A stretch of 13,363 nucleotides of DNA from NCBI GenBank assembly GCA_003447295.1, contig DLZQ01000012.1, forward strand, positions 1-13,363, given 5' to 3'. The stretch is from Lachnospiraceae bacterium. GTDB taxonomy: Bacteria > Bacillota > Clostridia > Lachnospirales > Lachnospiraceae. The first letter of the stretch is position 1. The number at the start of each line of letters is the position of its first letter. This document shows, piece by piece, positions 1 to 7,106 of the stretch. Under the pieces are notes generated by a model. That model saw only the letters and a list, made by a program, of their open reading frames with translations. It was not told where the DNA came from and made no database searches. The translations under genes and the position numbers were made by a program.

Positions 1-5
1 TCGTG

Positions 6-21
6 GGGTTTGCGGAAACCC
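6..21. repeat. Edge hairpin, possible 3' end of a repeat unit
   Basis: A perfect 6-bp hairpin (GGGTTT, loop GCGG, AAACCC) lies four bases before the GTTACGAG box of the next repeat copy. In the two well-preserved copies (minus strand near 153-166, plus strand 13344-13357) a short GC-rich hairpin closes the unit. This one may therefore be the last part of a unit cut off by the window edge. No T-run follows it, so it is not a terminator on its own. Confidence 0.4.
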
Positions 22-25
22 TACG

Positions 26-80
26 TTACGAGACATGCATCCATTCATAAATGTGTCGCAAAAGGCGCTCCACATTTATT
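26..80 (+). repeat. Structured intergenic repeat, copy A (divergent)
   Basis: It starts with GTTACGAGACATGCAT (26-41 region), which differs at one base from the box at 13263-13278 at the other end of the window. A perfect 9-bp stem follows, ATAAATGTG (47-55) with CACATTTAT (71-79), containing a small inner CGC/GCG pairing around AAAAG. The box is conserved but the stem sequence is unlike copies C and D, so only the architecture is shared. No coding signal is seen. Confidence 0.5.
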
Positions 81-91
81 GACAGTTCTCC

Positions 92-140
92 GCAATGAGC
101 CACGCTATTCATAAGATTGTCAGCAAAAACGCTGCCAATC
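92..140 (+). repeat. Structured intergenic repeat, copy B (divergent)
   Basis: The box GCAATGAGCCACGC (92-105) matches the minus-strand box of copy C at 13 of 14 positions. A 10-bp stem with one mismatch follows: GATTG.CAGC (115-124) with GCTG.CAATC (131-140), loop AAAAAC. Copies B and C face each other, so 92-105 and 230-243 form an inverted repeat that bounds a 152-bp segment. Confidence 0.5.
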
Positions 141-149
141 GTATTTCTC

Positions 150-252
150 TTCGCGGCGTTCGCCGCATAGGCAAAAGTAAAGACAGCGATTTGTGTGCTA
201 GCGCCCATCGCTGTCCTCACTATGCCTATGCGCGGCTCATTGCTCGCGTTAC
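150..252 (-). repeat. Structured intergenic repeat, copy C (well preserved)
   Basis: Read on the minus strand from 252, the copy contains: the box GCAATGAGCCGCGC (243-230); an outer stem GCATAGGCA (231-223) with TGCCTATGC (173-165); an inner stem GACAGCGAT (215-207) with ATCGCTGTC (190-182); a loop GGGCGCTAGCACACAA (206-191); and a closing hairpin GCGGCG-AA-CGCCGC (166-153). The same order, loop and stems occur at 13263-13357 with compensatory base changes. The box starts about 30 bases after the diguanylate cyclase stop codon and in that gene's direction. The T-rich stretch after the inner stem (TCTTTACTTTT) could make it that gene's transcription terminator. Confidence 0.72.
174..215 (-). 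terminator. Probable terminator of the diguanylate cyclase gene (inner stem of repeat C)
   Basis: A 9-bp perfect stem, GACAGCGAT/ATCGCTGTC, with a 16-base loop is followed on the minus strand by a T-rich run (181-174). It lies about 67 bases after the cyclase stop. The T-run is interrupted, so termination may be only partial. Confidence 0.45.
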
Positions 253-281
253 ATTACAAAATGAAATAAGATCTGCAACGC

Positions 282-1952
282 TTATGATCGATTTCCTGTT
301 TTCATTCGTCGTTTCACCTCATACATTTTGGTATCGGCCTCCCGGACCACATCGTCTATGGAATGGGGCATGTTATGGGTCAATACGGAATAGCCCATAG
401 CGACGGTAATGTGATGCTCGGAACCGTCCGGGAGCTTCAGAACTCCCAGAGACGCTTCGAAATCTTTTTGCAGCTTGAGAAATTCTTTTTCAGAATCGGC
501 TGCGGTTGACAGAAATACGAACTCATCTCCGCCGATCCGATAACATTTTCCTAAGGAACCGAGATGTGCCGTCAGAGTATCCGCTACCCTGCGGATCATT
601 TTATCACCGCTTTGGTGACCGTAGGTGTCGTTCACATATTTGAGGTTATTCACATCGTACAGTGCCAGCAACACATGAAAATTATGGGATGCGTCCAGTC
701 TTTTCAATTCTTCCATATAGGAAGTACGGTTCAGCAGGTCGGTCAGGCCGTCGCGATAAGCCAGGCGGCTGAGCAGCTGCATACGAACTCCTTCCTGATA
801 GTTGGTCATGAGACGCAGGATAACCTGGACTGCTTCCATGATCAGGAACATAAGCACACCGATCCGTGTGAAGAAGCTGGTCTCGGGAACACTGCCGAAC
901 CATAGCAGCAGGATATCCAGTAGAACGCCAAAGCACAGACACAGAATTCCAAGGTTATGATATAGATTGTGCTTCAGATGCTGCTTTTGATTCTGATAAA
1001 ATCCCTTGCCGATGGCATAGATAATAAGCGCGATCAGAATGCTAAAAGTAATATGGGTCAGACGAAGACTTTCATGGAAGTCCTTGCGACCGGTCAGATT
1101 CAGGCAAAAACGTATACTGAAATCCATGACACTGATCAGGCATACTGTCTGCACCATCACAGGGGAGTACTCTGTATACATTTTGCCAAGGTACAGAAAC
1201 AGTGGAATGGTGATCAGCATCATAAAAAGTTCCGCAATTGTATGATAAATATGGCTATTACGCAGGATCAGCTGCAGCATACGGTTATCTGCCAACATGA
1301 AGATACCGATATTCAGGGAAAACAATCCCAGATAAAGCATTTCACTGCCGATGATGTGCTTCTTGTGTAATGGCAGATAAAACAGGATAAATGCCAGACC
1401 CAGATGGGCGATCAGGAAGCTGATACCGAATCCGGGTGCTTTGTCGCGGATGCGGCTTATCAGGATATCTTCACTACGTCCCAGATACATATCATTGATC
1501 TTGCCACTGCCGTCTCCGTAAGGATTATCGATCACCAGGGTGAGCGTGCGCCCGGAATCTTCCCGGTAGATCGGCAGAGAGACATAAGAGGCTCCCGGTG
1601 TCTTGCCGAAGAAAACTCCCTCCGGCTGCATGGTCTCATAGATCTGCCGGCCGTCTATCAGGATCGTGACATTGGAACTTTTATAAAAAAAGAAAAGGCT
1701 CATGTCGTGAGTCAGCGCAGGAAGCTTCTTGGTCACTGTGCAGGTGCCGCTGATATGGGAAAAATCAACGGGGCTTCCATCGGAGGTGGTCCAGCCTTCT
1801 GAAAAGTCAGCATAATCCGATATTGCCGGCTCACGGTTCTGTCTGGGCAGACTATAATACAGTACCGTAAAAATCACAGAACACATGATCAGGAAAAACA
1901 GTCCACGTGTAATGGAATATGAAGTTTTGTGATTGTTCGTGTTAGTATTCAT
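282..1952 (-). CDS. Membrane diguanylate cyclase (7TMR-DISM-type sensor plus GGDEF)
   Basis: Predicted to make cyclic di-GMP from two GTP at the cytoplasmic face. From the ATG at 1952 (556 aa) there is an N-terminal membrane segment (about residues 16-34). An extracytoplasmic beta-rich domain (about 35-180) follows, then seven closely spaced hydrophobic helices (about 185-395), the 7TMR-DISM layout. A C-terminal GGDEF domain completes it. The catalytic motif GGDEF is intact at residues 474-478, preceded by DVNNLKYVNDTYGHQSGD, which forms the nucleotide site. The inhibitory RxxD site is absent: the equivalent bases encode GSLG, so feedback inhibition by product is unlikely at that site. No EAL domain is present. 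Longer starts (TTG 1991, ATG 1982) fall inside or upstream of a near-consensus promoter, so 1952 is preferred; no ribosome binding site precedes any of them. The ligand is unknown. Confidence 0.9.
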   Translation of the reverse strand: MNTNTNNHKTSYSITRGLFFLIMCSVIFTVLYYSLPRQNREPAISDYADFSEGWTTSDGSPVDFSHISGTCTVTKKLPALTHDMSLFFFYKSSNVTILIDGRQIYETMQPEGVFFGKTPGASYVSLPIYREDSGRTLTLVIDNPYGDGSGKINDMYLGRSEDILISRIRDKAPGFGISFLIAHLGLAFILFYLPLHKKHIIGSEMLYLGLFSLNIGIFMLADNRMLQLILRNSHIYHTIAELFMMLITIPLFLYLGKMYTEYSPVMVQTVCLISVMDFSIRFCLNLTGRKDFHESLRLTHITFSILIALIIYAIGKGFYQNQKQHLKHNLYHNLGILCLCFGVLLDILLLWFGSVPETSFFTRIGVLMFLIMEAVQVILRLMTNYQEGVRMQLLSRLAYRDGLTDLLNRTSYMEELKRLDASHNFHVLLALYDVNNLKYVNDTYGHQSGDKMIRRVADTLTAHLGSLGKCYRIGGDEFVFLSTAADSEKEFLKLQKDFEASLGVLKLPDGSEHHITVAMGYSVLTHNMPHSIDDVVREADTKMYEVKRRMKTGNRS

Positions 1953-1961
1953 ATGAATTAT

Positions 1962-1991
1962 ATTATAGTAATCAGGTACCATAAAAGTCAA
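1962..1991 (-). promoter_or_regulatory. Sigma-A promoter of the diguanylate cyclase gene
   Basis: On the minus strand, TTGACT (1991-1986) is separated by 18 bases from a perfect TATAAT (1967-1962). Transcription would start near 1954, only about two bases before the ATG at 1952, giving an almost leaderless mRNA. A weaker alternative lies upstream: TTGACA (2034-2029) and TATGAT (2013-2008), but with a 15-base spacer. Confidence 0.65.
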
Positions 1992-2030
1992 TGTCTGTGT
2001 TGGTCAGATCATATATTTAAAATGTAAGTG

Positions 2031-2046
2031 TCAATGATCAATGATC
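2031..2046. repeat. Short tandem TCAATGA repeat in divergent promoter region
   Basis: TCAATGATCAATGATC is a tandem duplication of a 7-mer with an internal TGATCA palindrome. It sits between the divergent promoters and overlaps the alternative -35 of the cyclase gene. It could be an operator, but there is no direct support. Confidence 0.2.
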
Positions 2047-2085
2047 GGAACCATTCACGGATCAATGTCCAAAAATAAAAAAACG

Positions 2086-2114
2086 TTGCAATGGGTGAAA
2101 AAGTATGCTATTGT
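2086..2114 (+). promoter_or_regulatory. Sigma-A promoter of the glycine riboswitch and symporter
   Basis: TTGCAA (2086-2091), a 17-base spacer and TATTGT (2109-2114) with an extended TG at 2106-2107. The predicted start near 2121 places the whole riboswitch in the transcript. Confidence 0.5.
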
Positions 2115-2121
2115 GATTTTG

Positions 2122-2252
2122 TTGCCGCTTTAGCGCGGTAAAGATTTACTCTGGAGAGTCCTTCCACGGAAAGCAAATTTCATATTTCCGTATAGAAGGC
2201 GCCGAAGGTGTACGGCAGTAAAGCTGCCAATCTCTCAGGCAAAAGGACAGAG
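2122..2252 (+). ncRNA. Glycine riboswitch, single aptamer with upstream accessory stem
   Basis: The aptamer spans 2149-2252 and carries the family's conserved blocks: CTCTGGAGAG at 2149-2158, GGCGCCGAAGG near 2198-2208 and CTCTCAGGCAAAAGGACAG at 2232-2250. Visible helices are CTCTG/CAGAG (2149-2153 with 2248-2252), GAGAG/CTCTC, CCTTC/GAAGG (2160-2164 with 2195-2199), ACGGAAA/TTTCCGT (2166-2172 with 2185-2191) and GGCAG/CTGCC (2214-2218 with 2224-2228). Only one full aptamer exists. Just upstream, a 7-bp stem (TTGCCGC 2122-2128 with GCGGTAA 2135-2141) looks like the reduced 'ghost' partner known from singleton glycine riboswitches. It precedes an alanine/glycine symporter, a known target class. 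Confidence 0.92.
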
Positions 2253-2335
2253 CATCTATATGCTTATTCCCATTCTCTTCGGAAGAAATCAATCTACGAT
2301 AGGACGTCACAAGAGGTGACGGAAGGAGAGGGAAT
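2251..2335 (+). promoter_or_regulatory. Riboswitch expression platform (ribosome-binding-site sequestration)
   Basis: No T-run terminator is visible between aptamer and start codon, so translational control is likelier. ATTCCC (2266-2271) can pair with GGGAAT (2330-2335). The pairing continues with interruptions from 2273-2280 to 2321-2328, burying the AAGGAG at 2323-2328. Competing local hairpins are AGCAT/ATGCT (2251-2264), which shares two bases with the aptamer's closing helix, and CGTCAC/GTGACG (2305-2321), directly before the ribosome binding site. The sequence alone does not show whether glycine turns expression on or off. Confidence 0.5.
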
Positions 2336-3748
2336 ATGTTAGACATGATTAGTAACTTTCTGACCACAGTGGATGATTTCGTCTGGGGCATCCCCCTGAT
2401 CGTCCTCATTCTGGCTACCGGCCTTTTTCTCACAGCCAGACTTCGTTTTTTGCAGATCACGAAGCTTCCCCATGCAATCAAACACTTAATTGCCAATGAA
2501 AAGTCGGGCGAAGACGGCGAAGTATCCAGCTTTGCGGCACTGTGTACGGCATTGTCCGCTACCATCGGAACCGGTAATATCGTTGGTGTGGCAACAGCTA
2601 TTGTAGCAGGTGGTCCCGGAGCTTTGTTCTGGATGTGGATCGCTGCGCTGGTAGGTACGGCTACGAAGTATTCCGAGTGCCTGCTGGCGGTGAAGTATCG
2701 TGTGGTAGCAGAGGACGGACATATCATCGGTGGCCCCTTCTACTATATCGAGAACGGTATGGGCAAGAACTGGAAATGGCTGGCGAAGATATTCGCTTTT
2801 ATGGGTGTATGCGTAGGATTGTTCGGTATCGGAACCTTTACCCAGATCAACGGTATCACCAGTGCGGTACATAATTTCTTCGATGCGAACAATGCACATA
2901 CCGTACAGCTCTTCGGCATGGACTATTCCTGGAGTGTGGTGATCTCCGGAATCCTTTTGACCATCTGCGTGGCACTGGTTGTTATCGGTGGATTAAAGCG
3001 TATCTCCACTGTGGCACAGGTTATCGTTCCTTTTATGGCAGTGACTTATGTAGTAGCCTGTCTGTTAGTACTGATCTTTAATGTAACTGCCATTCCGGCA
3101 GCTATCGTAACCATCGTACAGAGTGCGTTTGGTATGCGTGCCGTAGCCGGCGGTGCTTTGGGAGCGGTTATCATGGCAATGCAGAAGGGTATTGCGAGAG
3201 GTATTTTCTCCAACGAAGCCGGTATCGGTAGTGCACCTATCGCAGCGGCTGCAGCGCAGAACGATTCTCCTGCCAAACAGGGTCTGATCTCCATGATGGG
3301 TACCATTATCGATACCCTGATCATTTGTACCATGACCGGTCTTACGATCGTAATTACCGATTCCTGGAACGTAGGTCTGGACGGTGTGGATGTTACCACC
3401 AGAGCTTTCCAGCAGGGGCTTCCTTTCAACAGTTCCATCGCATCCTTTATTCTGATGGTATGCCTGGTATTCTTTGCATTTACCACGATCCTCGGATGGG
3501 ATTACTACAGCGAGAGATGCCTGGAATACCTGATCGGTCAGAAACCGAAAGCAATCAAAGTATACCGTTGGATCTATATTGCCTGCGTATTCATCGGACC
3601 CTACATGACTGTTAAGGCAGTATGGACCATCGCAGATATCTTCAACGGTCTGATGGCGATCCCGAACCTGATCGCATTGCTGGCATTAAATGGTGTTGTG
3701 GTGGCTGAGACCAAGAAATACCTTGACAATGCCAAGAAAAAGTTTTAA
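2336..3748 (+). CDS. Sodium:alanine/glycine symporter, AGCS family
   Basis: Imports alanine and/or glycine with Na+ across the cytoplasmic membrane. At 470 aa it has the usual family length and about ten or eleven hydrophobic helices. The N-terminus (VDDFVWGIPLIVLILATG) is typical of AlsT-like proteins. Family signatures are GTGNIVGVATAI from residue 78, followed by GGPGALFWMW; PFYYIENGMG near 138; and SNEAGIGSAP at residues 292-301. The start is fixed by AAGGAG seven bases upstream. The glycine riboswitch in its leader is independent evidence that glycine is a substrate or its level is the signal. The MATE gene follows after about 70 bases. Substrate preference between D/L-alanine and glycine cannot be read from the sequence. 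Confidence 0.95.
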   Translation: MLDMISNFLTTVDDFVWGIPLIVLILATGLFLTARLRFLQITKLPHAIKHLIANEKSGEDGEVSSFAALCTALSATIGTGNIVGVATAIVAGGPGALFWMWIAALVGTATKYSECLLAVKYRVVAEDGHIIGGPFYYIENGMGKNWKWLAKIFAFMGVCVGLFGIGTFTQINGITSAVHNFFDANNAHTVQLFGMDYSWSVVISGILLTICVALVVIGGLKRISTVAQVIVPFMAVTYVVACLLVLIFNVTAIPAAIVTIVQSAFGMRAVAGGALGAVIMAMQKGIARGIFSNEAGIGSAPIAAAAAQNDSPAKQGLISMMGTIIDTLIICTMTGLTIVITDSWNVGLDGVDVTTRAFQQGLPFNSSIASFILMVCLVFFAFTTILGWDYYSERCLEYLIGQKPKAIKVYRWIYIACVFIGPYMTVKAVWTIADIFNGLMAIPNLIALLALNGVVVAETKKYLDNAKKKF

Positions 3749-3751
3749 AAA
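3723..3751 (+). promoter_or_regulatory. Possible internal promoter for the MATE gene
   Basis: A perfect TTGACA (3723-3728) in the last codons of the symporter is followed after 17 bases by TAAAAA (3746-3751), four of six matches to the -10. It would let the MATE gene be transcribed independently of the riboswitch. The weak -10 keeps confidence low. Confidence 0.3.
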
Positions 3752-3771
3752 AGTTCTGTAGCCCTATCACG

Positions 3772-3795
3772 CGGGGAAAATACATATTTTTTCCG
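3772..3795 (+). other. Hairpin between symporter and MATE genes
   Basis: CGGGGAAAA (3772-3780) pairs with TTTTTTCCG (3787-3795) over nine pairs including two G-U, loop TACATA. No T-run follows, so it is not a convincing terminator. It may affect mRNA stability, or sit in the leader of the MATE message. Confidence 0.3.
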
Positions 3796-3818
3796 GAAGT
3801 ATAGAAGTGAGGAACTAT

Positions 3819-5162
3819 ATGAAAGATCTTACAAAGGGCAGACCGTCAGTTTTGATACTGACGTTTGCCCTTCCTATTTTTTTAGCTAATTTATTACAAC
3901 TTACTTACAGCCTGGCAGATACCCGCATTGTAGGTACTTTTCTGGGAGATAATGCTCTGGCGGCTGTGGGGGCTACGACGACGCTGAGCAATCTGATCGT
4001 ACAGTTCCTGATGGGAATGTGTAATGGTTTTGCTATTATTTCGGCACAGTGCTTCGGAGCGAAGGATATGGACAGATTGCGCAGATCCTTAGGCAATTCT
4101 CTGGTGCTTGGCCTATTGGCGGCTGTGGTACTGACGATTGGAGGGCTTGTATTTTTGCAGCCGATCCTCAGATTCCTGAATGTGCCGGAAAATCTGCTGA
4201 ATACAGCAACACAGTATGTATCCGTGATCATAGCGGGGCTTGTTATTACTTTATTATATGATGTATTATCCGCGACCCTAAGAGCGATCGGAGATACTGT
4301 GACCCCGCTGATCGTGCTGGCGGTGTCGGTGGTGCTGAATATCGGAGGAGATCTGCTTCTGATCGTGGTGCTGCATATGGGAGTGCTGGGTGCCGCAGTT
4401 GCTACTGTGCTGTCGCAGCTGATCGCTGTGGTGGTGTGTGCGGTCTATCTGTGGAAAAAGTATGAAATTCTGCGGATACGTGTGGATGATCTGAAGCTGC
4501 AGGATGCCGGAATGCTCCGCAACATGTTAAGTTCCGGTCTTTCTATGGGCTTCATGAGTTCTCTGGTCAATATCGGTACACTGACATTGCAGACTTCTAT
4601 CAACAAGTTGGGACAGAATATTATCATTGCCCATACGGCAGCCCGCAAGATCTCCGAGATCTTCATGATCATGTTCAGCGTTTTCGGTCAGACGATGGCG
4701 ACTTATTGCGGACAAAATCTGGGAGCTGGTAAAATCGACCGGATCCGCAGAGGAATCCTGTTGGCAATCGGTTATACCTGCATCTGGTGTACGCTTAACA
4801 TTGTGACCGCTTATACTATCGGTGACTGGCTGGTATGGCTGGTTACCGGCAGCAAAAATCCGGAAGTGATCTACAATGCCACATTATATCTGAAGATAGA
4901 TACACTGTTCTATTATGTGACAGCAGTAATCTGTATTGTGAGAAACTCCATGCAGGGACTGGGAGAGCGGATCGTACCGCTGATCTCCAGCTCGCTGGAA
5001 ATGATAGGGAAAATTGTGATTGCAGCGACGCTGGTTCCTATGTTCGGATACCCGGGTGTCATCGCGGCAGAGCCTATTGTGTGGTTTATCATGATCATTC
5101 CGCTATTGATGAAGATACTGCGCATGCCTGTCTGGAAACAGAAAAACTTAACGGTTTCGTAA
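3819..5162 (+). CDS. MATE family multidrug/Na+ (or H+) antiporter
   Basis: Predicted cation-coupled exporter of drugs or metabolites in the cytoplasmic membrane. From the ATG at 3819 it has 447 aa, the normal MATE length, with about twelve hydrophobic helices in two homologous halves. The N-terminus MKDLTKGRPSVLILTFALP is the standard opening of clostridial members. FGAKDMDRLRRSLGNS (first half) and CGQNLGAGKIDRIRRGI (second half) are the matching repeat motifs. A GTG at 3807 is an alternative start, adding four residues. GAGG at 3809-3812 sits six bases before the ATG and is read here as the ribosome binding site. The gene may be co-transcribed with the symporter. Substrate unknown; no regulator is adjacent. 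Confidence 0.93.
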   Translation: MKDLTKGRPSVLILTFALPIFLANLLQLTYSLADTRIVGTFLGDNALAAVGATTTLSNLIVQFLMGMCNGFAIISAQCFGAKDMDRLRRSLGNSLVLGLLAAVVLTIGGLVFLQPILRFLNVPENLLNTATQYVSVIIAGLVITLLYDVLSATLRAIGDTVTPLIVLAVSVVLNIGGDLLLIVVLHMGVLGAAVATVLSQLIAVVVCAVYLWKKYEILRIRVDDLKLQDAGMLRNMLSSGLSMGFMSSLVNIGTLTLQTSINKLGQNIIIAHTAARKISEIFMIMFSVFGQTMATYCGQNLGAGKIDRIRRGILLAIGYTCIWCTLNIVTAYTIGDWLVWLVTGSKNPEVIYNATLYLKIDTLFYYVTAVICIVRNSMQGLGERIVPLISSSLEMIGKIVIAATLVPMFGYPGVIAAEPIVWFIMIIPLLMKILRMPVWKQKNLTVS

Positions 5163-5211
5163 ATAAAAAAGATGTTTTTACTTAACGTTGAGGAAAAATG
5201 ACCAAATCTGA

Positions 5212-5277
5212 CAGTAAAATACTTGTAATTTTGTCGAATTGTATTATTATATGGAAAATGATACAATGATTTTACTG
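5212..5277. repeat. Inverted repeat bracketing the chemoreceptor 1 promoter
   Basis: CAGTAAAAT (5212-5220) and ATTTTACTG (5269-5277) are exact reverse complements on either side of the promoter at 5239-5267. A direct repeat AAAATACTT occurs at 5216-5224 and 5281-5289. These could be operator half-sites for an unknown regulator. The region is AT-rich, so chance is possible. Confidence 0.3.
5239..5267 (+). promoter_or_regulatory. Sigma-A promoter of chemoreceptor 1
   Basis: TTGTAT (5239-5244), a 17-base spacer and TACAAT (5262-5267). The start near 5274 gives a leader of about 75 bases. The -10 hexamer is the same as in the chemoreceptor 2 promoter. Confidence 0.5.
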
Positions 5278-5288
5278 AGAAAAATACT

Positions 5289-5313
5289 TAAACGTTTTCG
5301 AGATGAACCGAAT
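5289..5313 (+). promoter_or_regulatory. Possible sigma-28 (SigD/FliA) promoter of chemoreceptor 1
   Basis: TAAA (5289-5292), a 15-base spacer and CCGAAT (5308-5313), close to the motility sigma consensus TAAA-N15-gCCGATAt. It lies about 40 bases before the chemoreceptor start, a gene class often transcribed by this sigma factor. The second half of the -10 deviates from consensus. Confidence 0.35.
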
Positions 5314-5351
5314 GTGACTAAGTCTTTTACAGAAAGGCAGATGTGGTAAGT

Positions 5352-7100
5352 ATGAAGAAGACAGAGAACAAGAAAACGGAAGTAAAAGGGAAGAAAAAGC
5401 CATTTTTTACAATCTCCAAAAAGATACTGGCGTTGAGCCTTCTGCCGATGATCATTGTGTGTGCACTGGTGGCGACCGTGGGCTCCAGAGCTTTGGAAGC
5501 AGGCATCGAGGAACAGATTGAGAAAGCATTGCAGATCGTAGGCGTCAGCGTGGACGAGACTTACACCAATCTGTATGAAGGTGATTACACCAGAGATAAG
5601 GGAGGCAAGGTGCGAAAGGGTGGCGTAGCAATCTCCGGAGATACGCAGCTGATCGACGGATTGCAGGAGAAGACGGGATTCCAGGTGTCTTTCCTGTACG
5701 GAAATATGCGTCTGATCACAACGCTGACGAAACCGGAGGGAGGACGCATCAACGGTACAGGTCTGGAGACGGAGATCTACGAGCAGGTCCAGACGGGAGA
5801 ACCGCTATTCCTTAAGGATTGCGACATCTCCGAAGTGGATTACTATGTGTATTATCAACCGCTGATCAACTCCGATGGTTCTGTGATCGGTGCCATTGAG
5901 GTGGCAACACCGGTGCAGGGGGTACAGGACACGATTCATACGCAGGTGAAGGATATTATCCTGATCGCTGTGGCATGCGTTCTTGTGGCGGCAGTGCTGG
6001 TAAGCGTATTATCCCGAAGCATGGTGAAAACCATGAAGAAGACCAAGCATTTCCTGGGCAGGATCGTGAACGGAGAACTGGATGCAGAACCGGATGAAAA
6101 GCAGTGCCGAAGAAAGGACGAATTGGGAGATGTCTACCGGATCTCTGTGAAATTGCAGAAGACGCTGCGCACCATTGTGACGGATATCAAGGATTCCGCG
6201 GATAATCTGACGGTATCTTCCAACAAACTGATCAAGATGGCGCAGGATACCCAGGAATCTGTCAACGACGTATATCAGGCAGTAGGGGAGATATCTGAAG
6301 GTGCCAGGAACCAGGCGGACGAAACAACGGATGCCAATACGAACGTGGTACGTATCGGTGAACAAATCGAGTATATCTCCGACAAAGTGAATTCTCTGAC
6401 GGATTATGCCGGCAGGATGGCAGAAGCGGAGAAAGCTTCCGAAGAGATCATGAAGGAACTGAACAGCTCCAACGAGAGCACCAAAGAATCTGTCCTGCGG
6501 GTAGCGGAACAGATTAAGGATATGAACGGAGCAATTCAGAATATCACGAAGGCAGTTTCCATGATTCAGGATATTGCGGACGAGACAGACCTGCTGTCAT
6601 TGAATGCCAGCATTGAAGCAGCCAGAGCCGGGGAAGCAGGAAGAGGCTTCGCAGTGGTGGCAGAGCAGATCAGTAAGCTGGCTGACCAGTCCAAGCGCTC
6701 CGCAACTGAGATTGAACAGATCATCCAAAATATCATGGAGTCTTCCGGCAGAATGGTGGAGATCATGGGTGAAGTGGAAGCCAACATGAATCACCAGCAG
6801 AGCAAGTTAGAGGAGACCGGTGTGAAGACAGCAGCAGTAGCGGACGGCGTGGAGAATTCCCTGCAGCATATCGGCGGTATCCGGGAGAAGATGGATGTCT
6901 TAGGACAGTCCGGAAGTGCGATCCGCGATGTGGTAGAAGGACTGTCGGCAATCTCCGAACAGAATGCAGCATCCGCAGACAGCACCATGCAGGCGGCTCA
7001 TGGCATGAGTGATACCATGACGGAACTGATGAATTCTTCTGAGAACCTGCTGGCATTAGCGGACAAGTTGGAAAAGGTACTGGATGTTTTCAAGGTATAA
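5352..7100 (+). CDS. Methyl-accepting chemotaxis protein with single Cache-like sensor and HAMP
   Basis: A membrane chemoreceptor that would signal through CheW/CheA. From ATG 5352 it has 582 aa. A Lys-rich cytoplasmic tail comes first, then TM1 (about 25-45) and an extracytoplasmic single-Cache-like domain (about 50-195, with [17 protein letters not shown] and [19 protein letters not shown]). TM2 (about 200-222), HAMP (about 223-280) and the long coiled-coil signalling domain follow. The conserved hairpin tip is at about 408-433 ([23 protein letters not shown]). No C-terminal CheR-binding pentapeptide is present. The start is uncertain: AAAGG (5333-5337) is five bases from GTG 5343 but 14 from ATG 5352, so the GTG (three residues longer) is a real alternative. 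No che or flagellar genes are nearby. The ligand is unknown; Cache domains of this kind often bind small carboxylates or amino acids. Confidence 0.93.
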   Translation: MKKTENKKTEVKGKKKPFFTISKKILALSLLPMIIVCALVATVGSRALEAGIEEQIEKALQIVGVSVDETYTNLYEGDYTRDKGGKVRKGGVAISGDTQLIDGLQEKTGFQVSFLYGNMRLITTLTKPEGGRINGTGLETEIYEQVQTGEPLFLKDCDISEVDYYVYYQPLINSDGSVIGAIEVATPVQGVQDTIHTQVKDIILIAVACVLVAAVLVSVLSRSMVKTMKKTKHFLGRIVNGELDAEPDEKQCRRKDELGDVYRISVKLQKTLRTIVTDIKDSADNLTVSSNKLIKMAQDTQESVNDVYQAVGEISEGARNQADETTDANTNVVRIGEQIEYISDKVNSLTDYAGRMAEAEKASEEIMKELNSSNESTKESVLRVAEQIKDMNGAIQNITKAVSMIQDIADETDLLSLNASIEAARAGEAGRGFAVVAEQISKLADQSKRSATEIEQIIQNIMESSGRMVEIMGEVEANMNHQQSKLEETGVKTAAVADGVENSLQHIGGIREKMDVLGQSGSAIRDVVEGLSAISEQNAASADSTMQAAHGMSDTMTELMNSSENLLALADKLEKVLDVFKV

Positions 7101-7106
7101 AGAGGG

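Noticed and set aside
26..220. Minus-strand open frame of 64 codons in the left edge
   Set aside because: It lies wholly within hairpin-rich repeat sequence, has a GTG start in the repeat's stem region and no ribosome binding site. Its open state follows from the repeat, so it is probably a spurious small protein.
1..281. CRISPR array at the left edge
   Set aside because: The repeated boxes are irregularly spaced, in both orientations and of unequal sequence. There are no uniform repeats or spacers and no cas genes.
95..400. Plus-strand open frame of 101 codons
   Set aside because: It starts inside repeat copy B and runs antisense into the GGDEF domain of a well-supported gene, with no ribosome binding site.
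3749..3818. Terminator between symporter and MATE genes
   Set aside because: The hairpin at 3772-3795 has an AT-rich stem and no T-run after it.
5163..5182. A/T-rich hairpin just after the MATE stop as a terminator
   Set aside because: TAAAAA/TTTTTA pairs only six A-T pairs with no GC core, too weak to call.
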